64,000 bases of DNA from Antedon mediterranea (lineage: Eukaryota; Echinodermata; Crinoidea; Comatulida; Antedonidae), in contig NC_092677.1 in assembly GCF_964355755.1 (NCBI RefSeq), positions 4,531,001-4,595,000 on the forward strand, in the 5' to 3' direction. The position numbers were made by a program, and so were the translations under genes. The first letter of the stretch is position 1. Each line of letters opens with the position of its first letter. Shown piece after piece: positions 13,601 through 25,600 of the stretch. Below the pieces are notes generated by a model. It saw nothing but the letters and a program-made list of their open reading frames with translations, made no database searches and was not told the DNA's origin.

Positions 13601-16600
13601 GAGCGCATCTTCACTTATTCGTTTTCCATTTTCACCCCCATTTTGATATTGTCTAGGTCAATCAATTATCTTTCGCATGAGTTAAAAATATTTTAATTTT
13701 TTTGACGTCATCATGCCTAAAAATTTAAATCACGTGTGGCATCAATTTCATCTTTACAGTAAATTTTAATCTGTTATAGCTCGTAAGAATAAAATGTGAT
13801 AATCACGATTAAAACTTTTTCTGGAAGCTATTGGATTGTAGATACGAAATTATGTAAAAATGTTGCCCATCGGATGTTGTGACGTCATCATATGGCCAGT
13901 TAAATAAAAAAGGTCGTATTTTCATCTTTTGCGTCATAATTCATTACATTTAAAAGAGCGCGCATCAATATTTCACGTATTCAAATTTCTTCTACACGCT
14001 AATACGTTGTTGCTGAGATATTTTCCTTTCGGAATTTCTACCTTCGCGTTTCATTTTAAAACCGTCAACATGTTAAAAATTGCAATAAATAGCGGGTCCC
14101 GTAATTTCACCTATTCTACACTGTATGTCACTGTATGTGATATGGATACAGATTATACTGTGTATACTATATATGAATTTAAATAATAAAATTCAGCAAT
14201 AACAACATATCATATTCTTCAGTTCAGGTCATAATGCCAACGTGAACACTTCCTTTTGTCCTCAACCTATCTCCTTAATGTTAATGTTGCACCACTTGCG
14301 CGGCGGATAACCAAACTCGTCAAAGTGACGAGTTACATGTCTAGTCATTGGTTATCCGCAACGAAGTTGCAGGATAACCTCTTGTGATTGTACGAAATCA
14401 TCATCATCATCATCATCATCAACTTTTTATTCTTCTTCTTTCTTTCTGTATGATTTTTGTGTAACGCTTTTCTCTGAAACTTGCAAACATAACATTTTGT
14501 TAACTATGTTAACATTTTGACATTTATGTAACGTCGTCAAGCGAAGCTTTTCATGATGTTTACAATTGCGCAACGTGACGTACGCGCGATTTAACGATTT
14601 TCTCGTATTTAACATATGTCGAAAACCAAATAACATTTCAACTTGAAACTTTGCAAAAGTTTAATTTATATCATGCGCTAACTTTATGTTGAAAAAAAAT
14701 TGCGTGTTTTACACAAAGTTACGCGCGCACGCGCATTTAAAATTTCAAAATGCGCGAAATTAATTTATAATCAACTTTCTACGCGTTTCATGTCGTTTTA
14801 AGCATGTCAAAAATTCCCACGCGTGCGCACATTTTTACGTGTGCGGTGCGCACGTAGCATTGAAAACGTATTTTTTTCGCGTGATTTATGTTTTTCCAGC
14901 CTTTTCATGTAATTTTACCAAATTTTTAACAATTTCGACTTGAAGATACGTCATACGAGCACGTCGAATTGGACAACTTGCGCGCGTTTTTTATGAAAAG
15001 GTTAAAAAATTCGTTTAAAATATGCCTTTTTTTAAACAGTCGTAATTTCTAAACTAGACGGTCAACTTTTTGTGGATGGCATATTCTGGAAGTAGATGAG
15101 TTGTAGATATCGGATCAGGTATTAATATGGCTAACCGGACATTGTGACGTCATCGTATGGCCACGCGAATATAAAATTTAGGATTTTTGTATCTTTCGTC
15201 ATAGGTCATCACATTGAATAGAGCGCATCTCCACTTATCCGTTTTCCATTTTCACCCCGATTTTGATATTGTCTAGGTCAATCAAGTATCTTTCGCATGA
15301 GTTAAAAATATTTTAATTTTTTTTACGTCATCATGCCTAAAAATTTAAATCACGTGTGGCATTAATTTCATCTTTACAGTAAATTTTAATCTGTTATAGC
15401 TCGTAAGAATAAAATGTGATAATCACGATTAAAACTTTTTCTGGAAGCTATTGGATTGTAGATACGAAATTATGTAAAAATGTTGCCAATCGGATGTTGT
15501 GACGTCATCATATGGCCAGTTAAATAAAAAAGGTCGTATTTTCATCTTTTGCGTCATAATTCATTACATTTAAAAGAGCGCGCATCAATATTTCACGTAT
15601 TCAAATTTCTTCTACACGCTAATACGTTGTTGCTGAGATAATTTCCTTTCGGAATTGCTACCTTCGCGTTTCATTTTAAAACCGTCAACATGTTAAAAAT
15701 TGCAATAAATAGCGGGTCCCGTAATTTCACCTATTCTACACTGTATGTGATATGGATACAGATACTGTGTATACTATATATGAATTTAAATAATAAAATT
15801 CAGCAATAACAACATATCATATTCTTCAGTTCAGGTCATAATGCCAACGTGAACACTTCCTTTTGTCCTCAACCTATCCTCTTAATGTTAATGTTGCACC
15901 ACTTGCGCGGCGGATAACCAAACTCGTCAAAGTGACGAGTTACATGTCTAGTTCTTCTTTCTTTCTGTATGATTTTTGTGTAACGCTTTTCTCCAAAACT
16001 CGCAAACATAACATTTTGGTAACTATCTTAACATATTGACATTTACGTAACGTCGTCAAGCGAAGCTTTTCATGACGTTTACAATTGCGCAACGTGACTT
16101 ACGCGCGATTTAACGATTTTGTCGTATTTAACATAGCTCAACAACCAAATAACATTTCAACTTGAAACTTTGCAAAAGTTTAATTTATATCATGCGCTAA
16201 CTTTCTGTTGAAAAAAAATTGCGTGTTATACACAAAGTTACGGGTGCACGCGCATTTAAAATTTCAAAATGCGCAAAATTAATTTATAATCAACTTTCTA
16301 CGCGTTTCATGTCGTTTTAAGCATGTCAAAAATTCCCACGCGTGCGCACATTTTTACGTGTGCGGTGCGCACGTAGAATTGAAAACGTAATTTTTTCGCG
16401 TGATTTATGTTTTTTCAGCCTTTTCTAGTAATTTTACCAAATTTTAAACAATTTTGACTTAAAGATACGTCATACGAGCACGTCGAATTGGCCAATTTGC
16501 GCGCGTTTTTTATGAAAAGGTTAAAAAATTCGTTTAAAATATGACTTTTTTTAAACAGTCGTAATTTCTAAACTAGACGGTCAAATTTTTGTGGATGACA

Positions 16601-19600
16601 TTTTCTAGAATTAGATGAGTTGTAGATATCGGATCAGGTATTAATATGGCTAACCGGACATTGTGACGTCATCGTATGGCCACGCGAATATAAAATTTAG
16701 GATTTTTGTATCTTTCGTCATAGCTCATCACATTGAATAGAGCGCATCTCCACTTATCCGTTTTCCATTTTCACCCCGATTTTGATATTGTCTAGGTCAA
16801 TCAACTATCTTTCGCATGAGTTAAAAATATTTTAATTTTTTTGACGTCATCATGCCTAAAAATTTAAATCACGTGTGGCATCAATTTCATCTTTACAGTA
16901 AATTTTAATCTGTTATAGCTCGTAAGAATAAAATTTGATAATCACGATTAAAACTTTTTCTGGAAGCTATTGGATTGTAGATACGAAATTATGTAAAAAT
17001 GTTGCCAATCGGATGTTGTGACGTCATCATATGGCCAGTTAAATAAAAAAGGTCGTATTTTCATCTTTTGCGTCATAATTCATTACATTTAAAAGAGCGC
17101 GCATCAATTTTTCACGTATTCAAATTTCTTCTACACGCTAATACGTTGTTGCTGAGATAATTTCCTTTCGGAATTGCTACCTTCCCGTTTCATTTTAAAA
17201 CCGTCAACATGTTAAAAATTGCAATAAATAGCGGGTCCCGTAAGTTCACATATTCTACACTGTATGTGATATGGATACAGATTATACTGTGTATACTATA
17301 TATGAATTTAAATAATAAAATTCAGCAATAACAACAGATCATATTCTTCAGTTCAGGTCATAATGCCAACGTGAACACTTCCTTTTGTCCTCAACCTATC
17401 CCCTTAATGTTAATGTTGCACCACTTGCGCGGCGGATAACCAAACTCGTCAAAGTGACGAGTTACATGTCTAGTTGGTTATCCGCAACGAAGTTGCAGGA
17501 TAACCTCTTGTGATTGTACGAAATCATCATCTTTTTATTTTTTGGTTATCCGCAACGAAGTTGCAGGATAACCTCTTGTGATTGTACGAAATCATTCTGT
17601 ATGATTTTTGTGTAACGCTTTTCTCTAAAACTCGCAAACATAACATTTCGGTAACTATCTTAACATATTGACATTTACGTAACGTCGTCAAGCGAAGCTT
17701 CTAATGACGTTTACAATTGCGCAACGTGACTTACGCGTGATTTAACGATTTTGTCGTATTTAACATAGCTCGACAACCAAATAACATTTCAATTTAAAAC
17801 TTTGCAAAAGTTTAATTTATATCATGCGCTAACTTTCTGTTGAAAAAAAATTCCATGTTTTACACAAAGTTACGCGCACACGCGCATTTAAAATTTCAAA
17901 ATGCGCAAAATTAATTTCTAATCAACTTTCTACGCGTTTCATGTCGTTTTAAGCATGTCAAAAATTCCCACGCGTGCGCAAATTTTTACGTGTGCGGTGC
18001 GCACGTAGCATTGAAAACGTATTTTTTTCGCGTGATTTATGTTTTTCCAGCCTTTTCTAGTAATTTTACCAAATTTTAAACAATTTCGACTTAAAGATAC
18101 GTCATACGAGCACGTCGAATTGGACAATTTGCGCGCGTTTTTTATGAAAAGGTTAAAAAATTCGTTTAAAATATGCCTTTTTTTAAACAGTCGTAATTTC
18201 TAAACTAGACGGTCAAATTTTTGTGGATGACATATTCTAGAAGTAGATGAGTTGTAGATATCGGATCAGGTATTAATATGACTAACCGGACATTGTGACG
18301 TCATCGTATGGCCACGCGAATATAAAATTTAGGATTTTTGTATCTTTCGTCATAGCTCATCACATTGAATAGAGCGCATCTCCACTTATACGTTTTCCAT
18401 TTTCACCCCGATTTTGATATTGTCTAGGTCAATCAACTATCTTTCGCATGAGTTAAAAATATTTTAATTTTTTTGACGTCATCATGCCTAAACATTTAAA
18501 TCACGTGTGGCATCAATTTCATCTTTACAGTAAATTTTAATCTGTTATAGCTCGTAAAAATAAAATGTGATAATCACGATTAAAACTTTTTCTGGAAGCT
18601 ATTGGATTGTAGATACGAAATTATGTAAAAATGTTGCCAATCGGATGTTGTGACGTCATCATATGGCCAGTTAAATAAAAAAGGTCGTATTTTCATCTTT
18701 TGCGTCATAATTCATTACATTTAAAAGAGCGCGCATCAATATTTCACGTATTCAAATTTCTCCTACACGCTAATACGTTGTTGCTGAGATAATTTCCTTT
18801 CGGAATTGCTACCTTCGCGTTTCATTTTAAAACCGTCAACATGTTAAAAATTGCAATAAATAGCGGGTCCCGTAATTTCACCTATTCTACACTGTATGTG
18901 ATATGGATACAGATTATACTGTGTATACTATATATGAATTTAAATAATAAAATTCAGCAATAACAACATATCATATTCTTCAGTTCAGGTCATAATGCCA
19001 ACGTGAACACTTCCTTTTGTCCTCAACCTATCCCCTTAATGTTAATGTTGCACCACTTGCGCGGCGGATAACCAAACTCGTCAAAGTGACGAGTTACATG
19101 TCTAGTCTTCTTTCTTTCTGTATGATTTTTGTGTAACGCTTTTCTCCAAAACTCGCAAACATAACATTTTGGTAACTATCTTAACATATTGACATTTACG
19201 TAACGTCGTCAAGCGAAGCTTTTCATGACGTTTACAATTGCGCAACGTGACTTACGCGCGATTTAACGATTTTGTCGTATTTAACATAGCTCGACAACCA
19301 AATAACATTTCAACTTGAAACTTTGCAAAAGTTTAATTTATATCATGCGCTAACTTTCTGTTGAAAAAAAATTGCGTGTTATACACAAAGTTACGCGTGC
19401 ACGCGCATTTAAAATTTCAAAATGCGCAAAATTAATTTATAATCAACTTTCTACGCGTTTCATGTCGTTTTAAGCATGTCAAAAATTCCCACGCGTGCGC
19501 ACATTTTTACGTGTGCGGTGCGCACGTAGAATTGAAAACGTAATTTTTTCGCGTGATTTATGTTTTTTCAGCCTTTTCTAGTAATTTTACCAAATTTAAA

Positions 19601-22600
19601 CAATTTTGACTTAAAGATACGTCATACGAGCACGTCGAATTGGCCAATTTGCGCGCGTTTTTTATGAAAAGGTTAAAAAATTCGTTTAAAATATGACTTT
19701 TTTTAAACAGTCGTAATTTCTAAACTAGACGGTCAAATTTTTGTGGATGACATTTTCTAGAAGTAGATGAGTTGTAGATATCGGATCAGGTATTAATATG
19801 GCTAACCGGACATTGTGACGTCATCGTATGGCCACGCGAATATAAAATTAGGGATTTTTGTATCTTTTGTCATAGCTCATCACATTGAATAGAGCGCATC
19901 TCCACTTATCCGTTTTCCATTTTTACCCCGATTTTGATATTGTCTAGGTCAATCAACTATCTTTCGCATGAGTTAAAAATATTTTTATTTTTTTGACGTC
20001 GTCATGCCTAAAAATTTAATTCACGTGTGGCATCAATTTCATCTTTACAGTAAATTTTAATCTGTTATAGCTCGTAAGAATAAAATGTGATAATCACGAT
20101 TAAAACTTTTTCTGGAAGCTATTGGATTGTAGATACGAAATTATGTAAAAATGTTGCCAATCGGATGTTGTGACGTCATCATATGGCCAGTTAAATAAAA
20201 AAGGTCGTATTTTCATCTTTTGCGTCATAATTCATTACATTTAAAAGAGCGCGCATCAATATTTCACGTATTCAAATTTCTTCTACACGTTAATACGTTG
20301 TTGCTGAGATAATTTTCTTTCGGAATTGCTACCTTCGCGTTTCATTTTAAAACCGTCAACATGTTAAAAATTGCAATAAATAGCGGGTCCCGTAATTTCA
20401 CCTATTCTACACTGTATGTGATATGGATACAGATTATACTGTGTATACTATATATGAATTTAAACAATAAAATTCAGCAATAACAACATATCATATTCTT
20501 CAGTTCAGGTCATAATGCCAACGTGAACACTTCCTTTTGTCCTCAACCTATCCCCTTAATGTTAATGTTGCACCACTTGCGCGGCGGATAACCAAACTCG
20601 TCAAAGTGACGAGTTACATGTCTAGTCTTTTTCTTAATCTTCTTTCTTTCTGTATGATTTTTGTGTAACGCTTTTCTCTAAAACTTGCAAACATAACATT
20701 TTGTTAACTATGTTAACATTTTGACATTTATGTAACGTCGTCAAGCGAAGCTTTTCATGATGTTTACAATCGCGCAACGTGACGTACGCGCGATTTAACG
20801 ATTTTCTCGTATTTAACATATGTCGAAAACCAAATAACATTTTAAAGTGAAACTTTGCAAAAGTTTAATTTATATCATGCGCTAACCTTCTGTTGAAAAA
20901 AAATTGCGTGTTTTACACAAAGTTACGCGCGCACGCGCATTTAAAATTTCAAAATGCGCAAAATTAATTTCTAATCAACTTTCTACGCGTTTCATGTCGG
21001 TTTAAGCATGTCAAAAATTCCCACGCATGCGCACATTTTTACGTGTGCGGAGCGCACGTAGCATTGAAAACGTATTTTTTTCGCGTGATTTATGTTTTTC
21101 CAGCCTTTTCTAGTAATTTTACCAAATTTTAAACAATTTTGACTTAAAGATACGTCATACGAGCACGTCGAATTGGACAATTTGCGCGCGTTTTTTATGA
21201 AAACGTTAAAAAATTCGTTTAAAATATGCCTTTTTTAAAACAGTCGTAATTTCTAAACTAAACGGTCAACTTTTTGTGGATGGCATTTTCTGGAAGTAGA
21301 TGAGTTGTAGATATTGGATCAGGTATTAATATGGCTAACCGGACATTGTGATGTCATCGTATGGCCACGCAAATATAAAATTTAGGATTTTGTATCTTTC
21401 GTCATAGCTCATCACATTGAATAGAGCGCATCTCCACTTATCCGTTTTCCATTTTCACCCCGATTTTGATATTGTCTAGGTCAATCAACTATCTTTCGCA
21501 TGAGTTAAAAATATTTTAATTTTTTTTACGTCATCGTGCTTAAAAATTTAAATCACGTGTGGCATTAATTTCATCTTTACAGTAAATTTTAATCTGTTAT
21601 AGCTCGTAAGAATAAAATGTGATAATCACGATTAAAACTTTTTCTGGAAGCTATTGGACTGTAGATACGAAATTATGTAAAAATGTTGCCAATCGGATGT
21701 TGTGACGTCATCATATGGCCAGTTAAATAAAAAAGGTCGTATTTTCATCTTTTGCGTCATAATTCATTACATTTAAACGAGCGCGCATCAATATTTCACG
21801 TATTCAAATTTCTTCTACATGCTAATACGTTGTTGCTGAGATAATTTCCTTTCGGAATTGCTACCTTCGCGTTTCATTTTAAAACCGTCAACATGTTAAA
21901 AATTGCAATAAATAGCGGGTCCCGTAATTTCACCTATTCTACACTGTATGTGATATGGATACAGATTATACTGTGTATACTACAGTATATATGAATTTAA
22001 ACAATAAATTTCAGCAATAACAACATATCATATTCTTCAGTTCAGGTCATAATGCCAACGTGAACACTTCCTTTTGTCCTCAACCTATCCCCTTAATGTT
22101 AATGTTGCACCACTTGCGCGGCGGATAACCAAACTCGTCAAAGTGACGAGTTACATGTCTAGTTATTCTTCTTCTTTCTTTCTGTATGATTTTTGTGTAA
22201 CGCTTTTCTCTAAAACTCGCAAACATAACATTTTGTTAACTATGTTAACATTTTGACATTTATGTAACGTCGTCAAGCGAAGCTTTTCATGATGTTTACA
22301 ATTGCGCAACGTGACGTACGCGCGATTTAACGATTTTATCGTATTTAACATATGTCGAAAACCAAATAACATTTTAAAGTGAAACTTTGCAAAAGTTTAA
22401 TTTATATCATGCGCTAAATTTCTGTTGAAAAAAAATTGCGTGTTTTACACAAAGTTACGCGCGCACGCACATTTAAAATTTCAAAATGCGCAAAATTTAT
22501 TTATAATCAACTTTCTACGCGTTTCATGTCGTTTTAAGCATGTCAAAAATTCCCACGCGTGCGCACATTTCTACGTGTGCGGTGCGCACGTAGCATTGAA

Positions 22601-25600
22601 AACGTATTTTTTTCGCGTGATTTATGTTTTTCCAGCCTTTTCTAGTAATTTTACCAAATTTTAAACAATTTCTACTTAAAGATACGTCATACGAGCACGT
22701 CGAATTGGACAATTTGCGCGCGTTTTTTATGAAAAGGTTAAAAAATTCGTTTAAAATATGCCTTTTTTTAAAAAGTCGTAATTTCTAAACTAGACGGTCA
22801 AATTTTTGTGGATGACATATTCTGGAAGTAGATGAGTTGTAGATATCGGATCAGGTATTAATATGGCTAACCGGACATTGTGACGTCATCGTATGGCCAC
22901 GCGAATATAAAATTTAGTATTTTTGTATCTTTCGTCATAGCTCATCACATTGAATAGAGCGCATCTCCACTTATCCGTTTTCCATTTTCACCCCGATTTT
23001 GATATTGTCTAGTTCAATCAACTATCTTTCGCATGAGTTAAAAATATTTTAATTTTTTTGACGTCATCATGCCTAAAAATTTAAATCACGTGTGGCATAA
23101 ATTTCATCTTTACAGTAAATTTTAATCTGTTATAGCTCGTAAGAATAAAATGTGATAATCACGATTAAAACTTTTTCTGGAAGCTATTGGATTGTAGATA
23201 TGAAATTATGTAAAAATGTTGCCAATCGGATGTTGTGACGTCATCATATGGCCAGTTAAATAAAAAAGGTCGTATTTTCATCTTTTTCGTCATAATTCAT
23301 TACATTTAAAAGAGCGCGCATCAATATTTAACGTATTCAAATTTCTTCTACACGCTAATACGTTGTTGCTGAGATAATTTGCTTTCGGAATTGCTAACTT
23401 CGCGTTTCATTTTAAAACCATCAACATGTTAAAATTGCAATAAATAGCGGGTCCCGTAATTTCACCTATTCTACACTGTATGTGATATGGATACAGATTA
23501 TACTGTGTATACTATATATGAATTTAAATAATAAAATTCAGCAATAACAACAGATCATATTCTTCAGTTCAGGTCATAATGCCAACGTGAACACTTCCTT
23601 TTGTCCTCAACCTATCCCCTTAATGTTAATGTTGCACCACTTGCGCGGCGGATAACCAAACTCGTCAAAGTGACGAGTTACATGTCTAGTTATTCTTCTT
23701 TCTGTACACTTTTTGTTCGTCAAATATCTCAAAAAGTTGAATAGCAATGATCACAAAAAATTCACAATGTCTTTCAAATACTTTAACTTAGCCATAATAA
23801 GCTTTTCAGCGTGATCACTCATCCGTGACGTCACGTATACGCCATTTTGTGAAACCACATTATCAATCATATATCCATAATTCATTATCACATATTTATG
23901 AAATTCACTACACGTAAACTTCAGTTCAAGGGTAAAAATATTAGCAAGTAAAAACGCGCGCGCACGTAGGGTCATGCGTGTGGAATCGCGCAGTAAAAAT
24001 TTAAAAAGCTCAAAATTACGTTTTAATCAATTTAGAGCATGAATTAGGCCATTTGCGTGTTTCAAAAAATTACTGCGCAAAAAAAATATTTTGCGCGCGC
24101 GATACTTACAGAGCGTAAAAATTGCAATTTTTTTATACAAATCGCGTTCTACTCACCATCCTTAGTACATTCACCAAATTTGAGTAAGTTCCGACTTAAA
24201 ATAACGCTATACGAGCAGGTTAAAAATAACAAAATGCGCAAATTAATTGCATCAAAGTGCTGAAAATGGTGAAAAATAAGGCCTTTTTAAAATTAATATA
24301 ACTCTTCAGAATGGCAGGTGACCCCCAATTTTTTTAACTTATTCGGGAAGCCATTGGGTTGTAGATACATATTCATGTACACATTAGACGTACAAAATGG
24401 TATGACGTCATCAAATGGCCACTTCAATTTAAAAATTAGTAATTTTTATCTTTTTGTGTGGGTTATCACATTCAATAGAGGGCATCTCCGTTATTTGAGC
24501 CCGATTTTCGCCGAAATTTTAGTATGTGCTTGCTCAATTAATTATCTTTTTCAAGAGTTGTCAACATTTTTATTTTGATGACGTCATCATGTGTAAAAAC
24601 TTTAATAACCAAGGTCGTGTAATTTCAGCTACACCATACATTTGAATATGTTATAGCTCTTCAGAATTAAAGGTGACTTTGAAGATTATAATTTATTATG
24701 AAAGCTGAATAAATGTAGATATGAATTCATATAAAAATTAAGCCCATCGGATGTTGTGATGTTATCATATGGCCAGTTGAAGTTAAAACGTTGTTTTTAA
24801 ATTTCTTTAGTCAAAGTTATACAAATTTCAAAGAGCGCGCATTGCGCTTCTACGTGTCAAATTATCTTCCAATCCTTATATTTATTTGCTCAATTCATTA
24901 TCTTTCGAAATTGTCATCTTCGAGTTTATTTTGATAATTCCATCGTACCAAAAAATTTGAACATGATGTGGGTCCCGTAATTTCACCTATGCTACACTGT
25001 ATATAGATATACAGTATATACTGTACATATTGTATATGACACATGATAGGCACAACTCAGCACTATAGCGTATATCAGGATGGTATACATCAACATTTTC
25101 CTATTGTATGTTAACGTACGTGCATGTTTAAAAAATATTAATGTCAGTAAAGCGATAAAAATGATCACCTATAATTCGTCAAAGTGACGAATTAAATTCT
25201 AGTTATATATTATTATTGTATCATCTGTTTATATTGTTTTGTGATCGAGGGCTACTTATCATACTCGCGTATTTTTTCAGTTACTAACATTATTGAATAC
25301 ACATAATTACTTATGTTTTATTATTATATTGTCGTCCTTCTATGTTTTAGTCTTCCCATTTCCCGATGTTAGTTGATTTGATTTAATTTGATTTTATTCA
25401 GGTTTCAACATAAAATTACAAGACAAAGATTAAAAATACAAATAGAAACATGCAAAGTATTGCACAGTACACAAGAAACCTAGGATAGCCCATAAAGTAT
25501 TGCACAGCACACAAGAAACCTAGGATAGCCCATAAAGTAAAAAAAAACCAACTTATTTCCAATAGGGTCCTATTATCATAAACTTGAGCGACAAAAACAA

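Larger units (their letters stand above)
1767..25202 (+). mobile_element. Nested and tandem Helitron-like cluster (families A and B) in MATE intron 1
   Basis: A 23.4-kb block made almost wholly of copies of two related non-autonomous rolling-circle elements of about 1.5-1.6 kb, all on the + strand. Family A starts with a stem-loop (GGTTATCC arms, inner GCAAC/GTTGC), then an ATC microsatellite and a T/C-rich tract. It ends GCGGATAACC, a stem-loop with 9-bp arms (AACTCGTCA), ACATGT and CTAG before a host T. Family B has the same plan: AGGTGATCATTT stem-loop, ending AAATGATCACCT, arms AATTCGTCA, then TTCTAG. A 3' hairpin 10 bases before CTAG/T is the Helitron signature. The subterminal inverted repeats, microsatellite and T/T target resemble Helentron/HINE (DINE-1-type) elements. 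No Rep or helicase coding was seen. Two B heads open the block and B tails at 11061 and 25202 close it. Confidence 0.85.

Noticed and set aside
1767-25202. CRISPR array or satellite DNA
   Set aside because: Units of about 1.5 kb have Helitron termini, differ in subtype and are interrupted at heads; there is no short repeat-spacer pattern and the genome is eukaryotic.
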